The notes: generated by a model not told the origin, from the sequence alone. A stretch of DNA of 64,000 nucleotides from a bacterium (GCA_016124235.1 WGOC01000022.1:1-64000); one strand, 5' to 3'. Shown: positions 19,500 to 28,244, numbered from the stretch's first letter. Numbers and translations are program-made.

Positions 19500-20672
19500 A
19501 TGAACCATCACAGGGCAGACACGCTTTCGTTCGTCGCACTGGCGATCAGTCTCGCCACTTGCAACATGGCTACTGCCGGAATGAATGTGGCGGCGTTTGA
19601 GGGCAATTCGCGCTCGGTTCGGTTGTTGGAAGGATCTCGCTACATTCCCGGCTTCGGAACGGTGTTGCTTTACTTTACGACCTACGATGGCAGCGCATCG
19701 ACTTTTCCGCTGAATCAAACGCTGCCCGGAAACTATATCGCCTTCAGTGCTGAAGTCAGACCTCGCGGCGGCGCCTCGGGGGGTGCCGTTTACGAAACGG
19801 ACTGGTTGAACTATCTCGCGCCTGATGTCGGCAATCCCTCACTTTTGGCCTACGGAAGTGATGTCATCACGCTCCCGACAGACGATACTGACGGCAACGG
19901 GCTCGCCGATTGGTGCCAGTTGAACAAGGAGGCCAACGTGACTTTTACAGGTACTCAATATCAGGATTATCCGACTGTAAAGGTGAACACTTCCAGTGGT
20001 TCGCTGCTTCGGCCTGCGGGAGAATTCGTCGGTATTTGGTCAGTAACCAATTCTTCAGACGGCAGCACGATTCAGGGAAACTTCGAAGTGCTGCATATCT
20101 CCGGGGATGTCCATTACCAGCGAGGCACCACCAATTCACTTCAGCTTTCCTTCAAACTCGATAATCCGTCATTCGGCCAGCAGGATTACTATACTGGAAC
20201 ATCTGAATTCACCGTGTTGAGCGAGGATGAAATTTCGGTGCCCTCCTTTGCTTTGACTGAACCCGGCGGCCGGAAGCTCAACATCATCGGGCCGTTGAAC
20301 TTTCACCGGCAGGGCAATCGCTACGTTGGGAACATGGAACTCTACGACGGAGTGACGGACACCTATTGGCGGGACTACGTGTATCACGTCGTTGAGATCA
20401 CGGACTTGAACGACGAAGATTTTGATGGCGTGCCTGACCTGTCAGACGCCGCCTACACGCCGGCCAACGTGCTCTCGGTCACACGATCGGTGGACACTCT
20501 GACGATCGCGTGGCCGCTGGTGGCGACGGGGTTCAAACTTCAGGTTGCCGATTCGCCGCAACCCACGGCGGACTGGCAGGATGTTTCCACGTCGCCGGAC
20601 ACCAGTCACGGCGACAACGAAGTGGCGATCGGAATTGGGACAGGGTCACAGTTCTTCAGGCTAAAGAAATGA
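19500..20672 (+). CDS. Secreted protein, cargo gene of the element
   Basis: 390 residues from the ATG at 19500, which yields a signal peptide (MNHHRADTLSFVALAISLAT, cleavage near ATA). The mature part is rich in beta-strand-like, Ser/Thr/Gly sequence with a D-T-D-G-N-G-L-A-D calcium-loop-like motif near residue 130 and another near 308 (DFDGVPDLSD). The C-terminal 60 residues resemble the module that ends the proteins at 37855 and 48716: hydrophobic strands, a W-Q-D-V segment and a final FFRL. This module is probably a surface-sorting or adhesion domain. Its presence on a mobile element, coupled by ATGA overlap to an unknown gene, is unusual. Function unknown. Confidence 0.7.
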   Translation: MNHHRADTLSFVALAISLATCNMATAGMNVAAFEGNSRSVRLLEGSRYIPGFGTVLLYFTTYDGSASTFPLNQTLPGNYIAFSAEVRPRGGASGGAVYETDWLNYLAPDVGNPSLLAYGSDVITLPTDDTDGNGLADWCQLNKEANVTFTGTQYQDYPTVKVNTSSGSLLRPAGEFVGIWSVTNSSDGSTIQGNFEVLHISGDVHYQRGTTNSLQLSFKLDNPSFGQQDYYTGTSEFTVLSEDEISVPSFALTEPGGRKLNIIGPLNFHRQGNRYVGNMELYDGVTDTYWRDYVYHVVEITDLNDEDFDGVPDLSDAAYTPANVLSVTRSVDTLTIAWPLVATGFKLQVADSPQPTADWQDVSTSPDTSHGDNEVAIGIGTGSQFFRLKK

Positions 20673-21784
20673 CGAACGAAGAAGATTTATTCTTGCGGGA
20701 GGGCGATTTGGATTTTCGCGGATGGCTTAAGCAGCGACCAAGCGAGAAAGACCCGGATTTTATACTTCGAGCCGAGCTCGGAGTGCGGTACGAATATGCG
20801 CGCCATTCCGAAAGGACAAAACGGTTACTTGTCGACCAGGTCGTCGCAGACGGATCAATCAAAAAGCGCTGCCTTCTGAATTCGCTGGAGAGGAAACAAC
20901 GCGAGTGGGTTTGGGCGCTGCGCGTAATGTGCCCTTGTCTGCTGGAGAACAAGCCGTTTCAGCAAATCGAATCGCACACGATTCAGGCGGCGATTAACGA
21001 AATGCGATTTTGCTCAGGGTGGCTGACAACAAAGCCAAATGCCAAAGCAGCGCGCCTCAGCGAAATCGCACCAATTCCGGATGTCCGAATCTCTGGTCGA
21101 AAGATATTAAACAAGTGGAAGCGACTCACGGAAGCGCGGAATCGCTCAGCGGAGAATATAGAAGAGAAGCCCGACGTTTGGAGGCAGGAATTCGACGCAG
21201 AGATTCCGGAACGTGAGATCTCAGACGACGGCAGTGAATTGATAATGTTTAGCCTGCAATTAACGGGATTCACGGTTGTGGAGATTAGAGAAGCGGTGAT
21301 TAAAGAGCTCGTTCGATTTTATCCAAAGACGCATCCAAGCTATCGGTGTCCGCCTTTTCGGCGTACGGCTCCGTTATTGTTGCAACCTTTACCAAACGGC
21401 ACTGAGCATATTGACTCTGATGGCGGGGGCTACAGGGTGCTTGTAAGGGTCAATTGGCCCCTAATTGATCCAAATCAGTTAACTTCACTGCGAAAGGCAG
21501 TCGACCGACTCATCGAACAGCGGAGAAGGGGAATCAAGCTTACCGGAAGATTGAGAAAAAGGGATCAGATTGCGTCCTCGGCTGACGCATTGCTGGCGTG
21601 GAGGTGCCGCAAAAGGGAAAGATCAGTCGTCGATGCTATTGCAGAATTTCAACGTCAACGCATCAATGGCTCAGAACACGGGATCATTGAAGAAGGGAAT
21701 TACCGTCACAAGCTCGCAGAAGCCCGACAACAGTTCGAGAAATGGTATTACTTAGGTGCCGGCGACAAGATGGGCGTTTGGTAA
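20669..21784 (+). CDS. Hypothetical protein, second cargo gene of the element
   Basis: 371 residues from the ATG at 20669, whose last two bases overlap the stop of the secreted-protein gene (ATGA), so translation is probably coupled. No signal peptide or membrane segment is visible. The sequence is charged and helical, with CPCLL near residue 92, a middle segment with EIREAVIKELVRFYPK and a basic stretch RRRGIKLTGRLRKRDQ near residue 290. I do not recognise a domain. The basic stretch could bind nucleic acid, as a replication or regulatory protein would, but this is a guess. A longer frame back to 20510 is an overlap artefact. Confidence 0.55.
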   Translation: MTNEEDLFLREGDLDFRGWLKQRPSEKDPDFILRAELGVRYEYARHSERTKRLLVDQVVADGSIKKRCLLNSLERKQREWVWALRVMCPCLLENKPFQQIESHTIQAAINEMRFCSGWLTTKPNAKAARLSEIAPIPDVRISGRKILNKWKRLTEARNRSAENIEEKPDVWRQEFDAEIPEREISDDGSELIMFSLQLTGFTVVEIREAVIKELVRFYPKTHPSYRCPPFRRTAPLLLQPLPNGTEHIDSDGGGYRVLVRVNWPLIDPNQLTSLRKAVDRLIEQRRRGIKLTGRLRKRDQIASSADALLAWRCRKRERSVVDAIAEFQRQRINGSEHGIIEEGNYRHKLAEARQQFEKWYYLGAGDKMGVW

Positions 21785-21847
21785 AAAAGGCAAAGGCTTT
21801 AGCGTACGCAGACCAGCCGGGACGTGGATGGTATACGACATCCACGT

Positions 21848-22228
21848 ATGTATTCAGATTCAGAAAATATTCGTAAATCTGATCCCGAGTCGGGCGACCG
21901 GGGTCAGCTAACTGTAGGTCGCCCAACGGTCGCTGCAAATGGTGGCGCCGTAATCTCAAAGAAACTTCAACAAGCCTTCGAAGCCGCCGACCTTGGATCG
22001 GCGGAATGGGTTAGGCTTCCGGCCCCTCGATCAAGATGCCGGATTACGGGGTTGAGCAGGACAACAATCAACGAGGCTATCGCACGTGGTGATATTCGAG
22101 CCATCACGGTCCGCCAACCCGGAGCAACTCGGGGCATCAAGTTGATCAATCGGCAATCCCTTCGAGATTGGCTAGCGCGGCTGGAGTCTGAACAGACCGC
22201 CGCGCCACAAGACGGAGGTGCGCAATGA
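21848..22228 (+). CDS. Helix-turn-helix DNA-binding protein, excisionase/AlpA-like
   Basis: 126 residues from the ATG at 21848. The C-terminal half is a compact winged-helix of the MerR/Xis kind: ITGLSRTTINEAIARGDIRA followed by a wing and IKLINRQSLRDWLARL, which matches the pattern by which such proteins end (R-x-S-L-x-x-W-L). The N-terminal 55 residues are low complexity. In an integrated element this is the natural candidate for the directionality factor or the regulator of the replication genes. Its 3' end overlaps the next gene by 4 bases. Confidence 0.7.
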   Translation: MYSDSENIRKSDPESGDRGQLTVGRPTVAANGGAVISKKLQQAFEAADLGSAEWVRLPAPRSRCRITGLSRTTINEAIARGDIRAITVRQPGATRGIKLINRQSLRDWLARLESEQTAAPQDGGAQ

Positions 22229-22515
22229 TCACCATTGTATCGGCCCCCTCCGATGATCCGTCACGTCGCCATTCGCAAATCCGGTCGGCGAACGCAACGG
22301 GTGAACGATGGTGGGCTTCATGGTCTCCGCTGCAACATTGTGTCCATCTCGAACGCGAGCACGAAGCGCTTGAGACCAATCTGCGCGCCTTTGCACTCAA
22401 TCGCGTGGTCGAATATGTGCCGTTGGCGATTTTTGACAGTGAAGAAGAGGCGCGTGCTTTTCTGTCAGCGGTTCAGGAGATTCGTGACCGTCGATCCAGG
22501 GAGGGCGACCAATGA
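22225..22515 (+). CDS. Small hypothetical protein of the element
   Basis: 96 residues. The start overlaps the HTH gene by ATGA and its end overlaps the primase-like gene in the same way, so it is a true member of the operon. It contains a tryptophan-rich segment (GERWWASWSPL) and a helical EEARAFLSAVQEIRDRRS tail. No family recognised. Tight coupling between a DNA-binding protein and a primase suggests a part in replication or its control. Confidence 0.6.
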   Translation: MITIVSAPSDDPSRRHSQIRSANATGERWWASWSPLQHCVHLEREHEALETNLRAFALNRVVEYVPLAIFDSEEEARAFLSAVQEIRDRRSREGDQ

Positions 22516-23480
22516 ACTTGGAGCAACTGAAATCAGGATATCCAATCCCCCGCGCCTGGCGGGACTTGGGCCTGCAAGGTGAGCCGGCCAAGTCGTGCCG
22601 GTCCCCATTTCGAGACGATGGCAATCCATCCTTTTCCGTTCATTCCGATGGTCGCAAGTTTCACGACTTCGCGACCGGCGAAGGTGGCAGTGTGGTCGAC
22701 TTCGTGATGACGGCGCTCGGCTGTGACACGCCCAAGTCCATCCGCTGGATCGAAGAGCGACTTGGCGTATCACCGCCGGCTCCGACACGAACTCCGGCTA
22801 CAAAAAGAGAATCGAAGCTCCCCCAGCTGCGGAATGGGTCCGACTCTGAATTGCGTGAGTTGTCAGAACGCCGAGGCTTCGGCGTGGAGGCATTGCGCCT
22901 GGCAGACGATCACGGCTTTCTCCAATTCTGCGAATTGTGGAGATTCCCCGCTTGGTGCATTACAGATGGTCGCGCCCAATTGCACGAGTTCCGCCGCTTG
23001 GATGGTCAGAAATGGCCGGCGTTCGGTCGACTGCACGAGCGCAAATCACACTGCACGGGCAGCGGAAAACGCTGGCCCATCGGCGCGATCGAGAGCGAGC
23101 CGTTCTCCAAAGTTGCAATGGTGGAAGGTGCGCCCGACCTGCTCGCGGCGTTTCACTTCTTATTGGTCGAATGCAAGTTGGATTCGGTCGCGCCGGTTGC
23201 CGTCCTTGGTGCCAGCAATCACCGGCTTGATCCCGAAGCGCTTGCTCATTTCGCGGGGAAGTCCGTCTGCCTGTATCCTCATGTTGACGAGGCCGGTCGC
23301 AAGGCCGCGCGCGAATGGGCGCGCCAACTGAAGCAAGCCGGCGCCGAACGCGTGACGGCGTTCGACCTTTCGGGACTCAACCTGGTCGACGGCACGACGG
23401 GCAAAGACCTCGCCGATGTTTGCCGGATTGATCCCGATTGTTTTGAAGGGAACGCCAAATGGCGGGAGGTGATGCCATGA
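22512..23480 (+). CDS. Primase-like protein with zinc-finger-like N-terminus and TOPRIM domain
   Basis: 322 residues. Residues about 25-75 recall a CHC2 primase zinc-binding domain in shape (CRSPFRDDGNPSFSVHSDGR, then FHDFATGEGGSVVDF), but the full set of zinc ligands is not obvious. Residues about 195-290 look like a TOPRIM fold: MVEGAPDLLAAFHF gives the catalytic glutamate, and VCLYPHVDEAGRKAA the D-x-D-like segment, here D-E. It would prime or aid replication of the element. The gene overlaps both neighbours by ATGA and is followed by a RepA-like ATPase, a usual pairing on plasmids and satellites. Confidence 0.75.
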   Translation: MNLEQLKSGYPIPRAWRDLGLQGEPAKSCRSPFRDDGNPSFSVHSDGRKFHDFATGEGGSVVDFVMTALGCDTPKSIRWIEERLGVSPPAPTRTPATKRESKLPQLRNGSDSELRELSERRGFGVEALRLADDHGFLQFCELWRFPAWCITDGRAQLHEFRRLDGQKWPAFGRLHERKSHCTGSGKRWPIGAIESEPFSKVAMVEGAPDLLAAFHFLLVECKLDSVAPVAVLGASNHRLDPEALAHFAGKSVCLYPHVDEAGRKAAREWARQLKQAGAERVTAFDLSGLNLVDGTTGKDLADVCRIDPDCFEGNAKWREVMP

Positions 23481-24667
23481 GCGAAGCCACCGCTGAATAC
23501 CTGCCGCGCGAAGGCGAGTTTGATCCGTTGGCGGATGAATCATCGGCCCTGCCGACGGCTGCGCCAAACGAGCCGGCGAAGAGCGGATTGATTCGATTCT
23601 TTTCGCCCACTCAGTTGGCAGAGTACGAGCCTCCCGCAAATCAAAACATGCTGGGTGATTATCACCTGCAACGCGGTGCCCCTTCCGTGCTGGCTGGCCC
23701 GCCCGGTTGTGGCAAAAGCCGGGCTGCTCTGTGGCTGGGAATCCTCGGCGCTCATGGCGCTGGCAACTGGTTTGGCATGCAGATCCATGGACAATTCCGA
23801 ACGTTGATCCTGCAAAATGAAAACGGGCTCGCGCGGTTGCATCGCGATTTTGCCGCCTTGCAAGAACTGGACGGCTTGGACGACTGGTTACGAGTCAGCG
23901 CCCCGCCCGCTTGTGGCTTGGCACTCCAAAGCGCTCAGTTCCGGACTGAACTCAAAGCCATGATGCGCGACTTCAAGCCCAACCTGCTCATTGTCGATCC
24001 GTGGAACGCCTGTGTACGAGATGCAATGGAAAAGGATTTTCAGGAGGGATTCACGCGCCTGCGGGAAGTGCTCGCCGAATCCCGGGATGAACCGGCTTGT
24101 CTGATACTGCATCATTTGCGAAAGCCGCGAAGTGAGGACCGCCATCGAGGGCGCGGCCTGGCCAATTTGTTGGCGGGTTCCTACGTGCTGGTTTCAGTTG
24201 CCCGGAGCGTGACGGTGATGCAGCCAGCAGCCGATGACCCGGAGGACGACCGCGTGGTGGTGACTTGCGCCAAGAACAACGACGGCGAACTCGGTCCGCG
24301 AACCGCCTGGCGCCGGGGTGCGGGAATGTTCGAGCGCGTTCAGGAGTTTGATTGGGAAGCGTTCGACAACGGCACGCCCAAGCACGAACCAAAGGTAAAG
24401 GAAGAACACTTGCGGGAATTGTTCGAGAATGGTCGGCAATCCAGAACGCTAAAGAATGCGGCCGAGGAGTTACAAACGATCGCCAATGTGGGGCGAAGCG
24501 CCGCCTACGAAGCCTTGAAGCTGGAGGGCGGCCGGTATTCGCATCTATTGAAAGCGGTTCCCGAGTCCAGGCCTCAGTTGATAACGCTCATGTCGTCCCA
24601 TGCTTCTGATTCAATCAACGGCGGAGAAACGGACGCCGATGACGAAACACCTGCCGACGAAGATTAG
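23477..24667 (+). CDS. RepA-like AAA/RecA-fold ATPase, replicative helicase candidate
   Basis: 396 residues. Walker A AGPPGCGKS near residues 73-81, followed by LILQNENG (the E of the Walker A' region) and a Walker B-type LLIVDPWN. Then come LILHHLRKP with the H-x-H-like sensor and RHRGRGLANLLAGS, all as in the RepA/DnaB-like ATPases of plasmids and satellites. It would form a hexameric helicase at the element's origin. A poorly conserved C-terminal region from about 300 may bind partners (ESRPQ and acidic tail). The start overlaps the primase-like gene by ATGA. A longer frame starts at 23459 but is not needed. Confidence 0.8.
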   Translation: MSEATAEYLPREGEFDPLADESSALPTAAPNEPAKSGLIRFFSPTQLAEYEPPANQNMLGDYHLQRGAPSVLAGPPGCGKSRAALWLGILGAHGAGNWFGMQIHGQFRTLILQNENGLARLHRDFAALQELDGLDDWLRVSAPPACGLALQSAQFRTELKAMMRDFKPNLLIVDPWNACVRDAMEKDFQEGFTRLREVLAESRDEPACLILHHLRKPRSEDRHRGRGLANLLAGSYVLVSVARSVTVMQPAADDPEDDRVVVTCAKNNDGELGPRTAWRRGAGMFERVQEFDWEAFDNGTPKHEPKVKEEHLRELFENGRQSRTLKNAAEELQTIANVGRSAAYEALKLEGGRYSHLLKAVPESRPQLITLMSSHASDSINGGETDADDETPADED

Positions 24668-24836
24668 AAACCGTCCATCCGTTCGAATACCTAAGCGGAT
24701 GGCGCGGACGGACAGATGGCGAGAGTCTGAGATCGGGCGGAGGGGCGGATGGACTGATTTTGATCGATCCTCAAGTGATGAACGCCGGCTCGAAGCAATT
24801 CGGTTTGTTCGCAGATGGAGGGACTCGCAGGAGTGA
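24639..24836 (+). CDS. Possible small basic protein at the end of the element
   Basis: About 65 residues from an ATG at 24639, overlapping the ATPase gene in another frame. The product is very basic and rich in R and W (RTDRWRESEIGRRGG, then FVRRWRDSQE). No ribosome binding site was seen and there is no family match. The basic bias also fits a non-coding frame, so this is marginal. Confidence 0.25.
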   Translation: MTKHLPTKIRNRPSVRIPKRMARTDRWRESEIGRRGGWTDFDRSSSDERRLEAIRFVRRWRDSQE

Positions 24837-25010
24837 AATTGCCCCCCTTAAAGAAAGAGATTTTAGACTACTGAAACGAGCTCAGAATGTTAGAGCCAGA
24901 GACGCAAACGAAGAGCCGTGAAGAGAACGTGGCGAGCGGTCAAACAACCAATCGGTTGAGATCAAGAAATGAATTTTCAAAAGCGCAATTCGCCTCCGTT
25001 ATCGGCGTCA

Positions 25011-25033
25011 CTATTCTGACTTTCATTCTTACT
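25011..25033. promoter_or_regulatory. Candidate integrase arm-type site, right
   Basis: Near-identical to the tandem at 17741-17762, in the same orientation, 62 bases before the right att core. The shared ACTTTCATTCTTACT core is exact. No gene lies between 24837 and here; the stretch is AT-richer than its surroundings. Confidence 0.55.
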
Positions 25034-25095
25034 CGGAGTCAGCGTGACTGTGGCTTGTCCGGGTAACGCGTTGAAGGAGAACTGGTTGTAGAAAT

Positions 25096-25129
25096 TGGCG
25101 ACCCTAACGGGATTCGAACCCGTGTTACC
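25096..25129. repeat. Right attachment site within the intact tRNA-Glu
   Basis: Same 34 bases as 17628-17661. The element entered at the 3' half of the tRNA gene and its own copy of that half keeps the tRNA complete at this end. Confidence 0.9.
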
Positions 25130-25171
25130 GCCGTGAAAGGGCGGTGTCCTAGGCCGCTGGACGATAGGGTC
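25096..25171 (-). tRNA. tRNA-Glu(TTC)
   Basis: On the minus strand the gene starts GACCCTATCG at 25171 and ends with an encoded CCA at 25096. Acceptor strands GACCCTA and TAGGGTC pair over seven bases. The anticodon loop CTTTCAC carries TTC, the D-arm contains AGCGG, and the T-arm contains GGTTCGAATCC. Anticodon TTC reads GAA/GAG, giving tRNA-Glu. It is the integration target of the 7.5 kb element; the 34-base 3' end is duplicated at the far end. All arms pair, so the gene is intact. Confidence 0.95.
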
Positions 25172-25267
25172 GGCCCAAGGGCGGGCAAATATAGGGAAGC
25201 GCTCCCTCGTGTCACGCGGATTTTTCGGCAAATCACCGCGTTGCCAATGCGTGGCGATCCTCCCGGT

Positions 25268-27328
25268 TTAACGGGCTTCGCTTTTCGACAGTTGGCGTTT
25301 CACCGAATTCCCGTATTCGAGCAGCGAACTGTCAGATCGGGTCAGTTCGAGATCGATTCCGGTTTCATCCGTCGTCATAGCCAAGAGCGCTGGCAAGTTC
25401 GCCACTTTTAAAATGTTCAGATAATCGGGACCGTCGCGAATTTCCGCCGGGAGATGGTGAAGTGAAAGCTTGCGGGCTCGCGGCTCAACCGCTTCGGCAA
25501 GAACCGTGTTCACGGCCATCTTTCCGGAAGCTAGAATCGTGAGCGGATGTCGATCGAAGTCGAATTCGCGATCGAGGACGCGCGCCGCTTGACGAATGTC
25601 CCAAACGCGCATGCCGTCGAGCGTTTGCCCGAGCAGCATGAACCGCCGTCGGAATTGAATGAAGCTCCGGGCGTCGAGATCAGGCGCAGTCAGTCCGGCG
25701 CCGCGCGGCGCAAAGAGCACCAACGTGTGATCGAGTTCGTTGGGGATTGCGGCGTCGGCGGTTGGTTCTGTGGATTCGTTCGTTTGATTCACAGGTGACA
25801 CCAAACTGTCGATTCCAAATCGATGGGTGATTGCGGTGGCCGCAGCCTGCCAGTCGGCGTGATCGAGTACGCGCAGTTCGACATCTTTCTTTGCGTTGCC
25901 CCGCGGTTCTAGAATGACGAGCGGCATTGACATGCCCGGCTGGGTTTCCAGTTGAAGAACGCGCACGTGCGCGGACTGGGTTTCTTTATCCGTGATTTTG
26001 GTGACGACAGGGGAAGTCGAAACTGCCGGCCAGCCGGCGAAAACTTTTTTCATCATTTGTTTGCGCCAGTTTTTCGTCATGCGATTCCACTCTGCGCGAT
26101 CGGTTGGGAGACGGGGCGGCGGGGCTTTCGGCACGAACGACTCGTGGATGGTAGTGACAATTTGATCGGCGGGCAATTTGTCAAAAACCTTGAGTTGTTC
26201 CGGTTCGAAGAACTTGTCGGCGGCGATGCGGATGAGCGGATCTTCGCTTTTGAGAAAACGGTTGAACCAGTGCATCACCGGCACGCGCAGTTCCTGGGAA
26301 TCATGGTGCGGACCTTCCGTGATCAACACCGTCAGATTGGTTTCAGCGTTGAGCAATTTGTAGATGCGCGCGACCTGCCGGTGAACCCGCTCCACGCCGT
26401 CGAGCGGAAAGATGGTGTCGCGATCGGTGTTGCCGATCATCAATGGTCGCGGCGCGACGAGCGCGGCTACCTGCGGGTAATCCCAGCGGTAGGTGTTGAC
26501 CATGAACATGCAGTCGCAATGGCCTTCGACGGTGCCGTCGACGACGTGGTTGTGCAGATCGGTGATGCCGGCGACCGGCGCGGCGACCTTCACGCGTTCG
26601 TCGATCGCCGCCGTCCACCAGGTGTAAGCGCCACCACCGGAGCGCCCGGTCATGCCGATGCGTTCGGGGTCCACTTCAGGCCGGGTTTGCAAATAATCGA
26701 TCGCGCGAATCGAGTTCCAGGCTTCGACGCCGGCCGGTGTGTAGCCACGCGAATTCCACCACCACATCCCTTCGCGATACGTGCCGTGATGGATGCCCTC
26801 GATCTCACCTAATTGAATCGTGTCGATAAGCAGGCACACGTAACCTTGTCGCGCGAACCACGCGCCGTGATGTTGGTACGTCACCTTGTTGCCGTAGCTT
26901 ACGCCGTTCTTTTTGGAAGGGCCGTGACCGCAAACGTAAAGGATCGCCGGCAGCCGGTTGGTGATCGTTTCCGGCAAATACAGGTTGGCCGTCACGTAGA
27001 GCCCGGGCATGGATTGAAAGTAGAGCTTCTCGACCTTGAAATCACCGTGATCGATGGTGCCGGTGACCACGGGATTCAGCGGCGTTCGTTCCGGCCAAGG
27101 ATCAAGGCCGAGCATCTCGCGAAGCTCCCGGCGGTACTCGGGGGCGCGCTTTTCCCAATCGGATTTGGATTGAATGTCCGCCAGGCACCGGTTGGAAAGT
27201 TGTTTCGTTTCCTCGGCAAAGTAATTCTTCCAAAGTTGATCGACCGCGGAACTTTTTTCCGCGCCGGGGCAAGTAACCACCGACACGAAGAGGAACGTCA
27301 GGCCAATGATCGACGACGAGATTTTCAT
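25268..27328 (-). CDS. Secreted alpha/beta-hydrolase (acetyl-xylan-esterase/dipeptidyl-like)
   Basis: 686 residues from the ATG at 27328, giving a signal peptide (MKISSSIIGLTFLFVSVVTC). The cysteine at the end of the hydrophobic run could be a lipidation site (VVTCPG). An alpha/beta-hydrolase domain covers about 90-380: oxyanion segment YVCGHGPSKKNG, nucleophile in GRSGGGAYT, acid in the GNTDRDTIFP segment and H in EGPHHDSQE. The rest (about 430-680) is a second, less conserved hydrolase-like half. Similar proteins de-esterify plant polysaccharides, though the substrate is not shown. The start at 27421 would hide the signal peptide. It is convergent with nothing and stands next to the tRNA. 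Confidence 0.75.
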   Translation of the reverse strand: MKISSSIIGLTFLFVSVVTCPGAEKSSAVDQLWKNYFAEETKQLSNRCLADIQSKSDWEKRAPEYRRELREMLGLDPWPERTPLNPVVTGTIDHGDFKVEKLYFQSMPGLYVTANLYLPETITNRLPAILYVCGHGPSKKNGVSYGNKVTYQHHGAWFARQGYVCLLIDTIQLGEIEGIHHGTYREGMWWWNSRGYTPAGVEAWNSIRAIDYLQTRPEVDPERIGMTGRSGGGAYTWWTAAIDERVKVAAPVAGITDLHNHVVDGTVEGHCDCMFMVNTYRWDYPQVAALVAPRPLMIGNTDRDTIFPLDGVERVHRQVARIYKLLNAETNLTVLITEGPHHDSQELRVPVMHWFNRFLKSEDPLIRIAADKFFEPEQLKVFDKLPADQIVTTIHESFVPKAPPPRLPTDRAEWNRMTKNWRKQMMKKVFAGWPAVSTSPVVTKITDKETQSAHVRVLQLETQPGMSMPLVILEPRGNAKKDVELRVLDHADWQAAATAITHRFGIDSLVSPVNQTNESTEPTADAAIPNELDHTLVLFAPRGAGLTAPDLDARSFIQFRRRFMLLGQTLDGMRVWDIRQAARVLDREFDFDRHPLTILASGKMAVNTVLAEAVEPRARKLSLHHLPAEIRDGPDYLNILKVANLPALLAMTTDETGIDLELTRSDSSLLEYGNSVKRQLSKSEAR

Positions 27329-27445
27329 GGATAGGGAAAGGTGCGACGCCAACAAACGAGGCTCAAGACTCAATTGGGAGATCGCGGTTGAAGCTTGTCC
27401 GCGTCGCGGAACTCCGGTCACATTCCGTTCAGCAACTCAAGTATC

Positions 27446-27519
27446 GTGGCCCCGCGCACCCAGACATTGACCGTTCGCACACCCGAGGGCGTGGTGTTTG
27501 CCACGCGACTGGCGGGTCC
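27446..27519 (+). repeat. Orphan copy of the first 74 bases of the RDD gene
   Basis: Bases 27446-27519 match 28284-28357 at most positions and encode the same start, RTQTLTVRTPEGVVFATRLA, with GTG in place of ATG; the match ends after GGCGGGTCC. After the break the frame runs into unrelated sequence and stops. It is therefore a truncated duplicate of the RDD gene start, now upstream of the gene at 27603. Confidence 0.85.
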
Positions 27520-27602
27520 ACAGAGTGCATCGAGCGAACGCGCGTCGAACAGAGTCATTGGATCCAGATCTTAGTCTTGCTGAGAATGAGCAGGCGCCAA
27601 AA

Positions 27603-28244
27603 ATGAAAAATTTGCGAAAGACTCAACTGCGTACCGTTATGAGATTGCTTGCTGGAGCCGTCTTGCTGGTTTTCGGGATTTGGCTAGTCGTTTCGGCAAA
27701 CCTTAAGTCCCGGGAGAAGGAATGGGAGCGTAGTTCCGTCGGAATTCGCGAAACGAATGGATTCGACGGAAACGGTTTGGAGGATTTCTCTGATGCTCGA
27801 TCGAAAATTGTGCGGTCTATCGCATTTGCATTAACGAATCAGCCTGAAGGTCGCTTGTGGTACGTGAATAGCCAGCGGGCATTGCCGGATCGCGTGGCTG
27901 CCAAGCTTCCGGAATGGACTCCCGTTCCTTTCTTTAACCGACAACGCTCAATGCTTCAGACTTTGGCCGCGATGGGAAATGCCGCCAGCAATGCGATCCC
28001 TTCGGTACTGGCGTCTCTCACCAATACAGTTATTTGCTATAACGGCCAACCGAGTCGGGCCTACGATCCGTGGGTGCGTTCAAATGCGCTGGTAACGCTC
28101 GGAAGAATTGACGAAGGACTACGGCTATCCAGAAAAACTATCGAAGCGCAGATTCGCTCCGGAAGGTGGGGGAACCATGGCTTGGTTCGCGATACCGCCG
28201 ATCGCGTGCTCACAGAACATCTCCCCGTGAAATCCGAGGATTAA
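27603..28244 (+). CDS. Membrane-anchored hypothetical protein
   Basis: 213 residues from the ATG at 27603. One hydrophobic segment (about 13-32) near the N-terminus, then a helical soluble part with alanine/asparagine-rich repeats (AAMGNAASNAIPSVLASLTN and SNALVTLGRI), which recalls HEAT-type helical pairs. No family recognised. It lies between the orphan RDD start (27446) and the true RDD gene (28284), so it may have arrived in a duplication-insertion event. Codon use looks less GC-rich than its neighbours. Confidence 0.6.
   Translation: MKNLRKTQLRTVMRLLAGAVLLVFGIWLVVSANLKSREKEWERSSVGIRETNGFDGNGLEDFSDARSKIVRSIAFALTNQPEGRLWYVNSQRALPDRVAAKLPEWTPVPFFNRQRSMLQTLAAMGNAASNAIPSVLASLTNTVICYNGQPSRAYDPWVRSNALVTLGRIDEGLRLSRKTIEAQIRSGRWGNHGLVRDTADRVLTEHLPVKSED

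Larger units (their letters stand above)
17628..25129. mobile_element. 7.5 kb integrative element in tRNA-Glu(TTC)
   Basis: The element is bounded by the 34-base direct repeat. It carries, left to right, a tyrosine integrase, a 500-base gap, a secreted-protein/unknown-protein pair, then a tightly coupled run of HTH protein, small protein, primase-like protein and RepA-like ATPase, each overlapping the next by ATGA. Near-identical 22-base repeats lie inside both ends. There are no capsid, tail, conjugation or relaxase genes, so it is not a complete prophage or ICE; it looks like a replicating satellite or plasmid-like element that needs a helper to move between cells. The genes appear intact. 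Confidence 0.85.

Noticed and set aside
19171-19539. A 122-residue minus-strand frame in the element's gap
   Set aside because: Low-complexity, basic and serine-rich composition, no start signal, and it overlaps the cargo gene's signal-peptide region.
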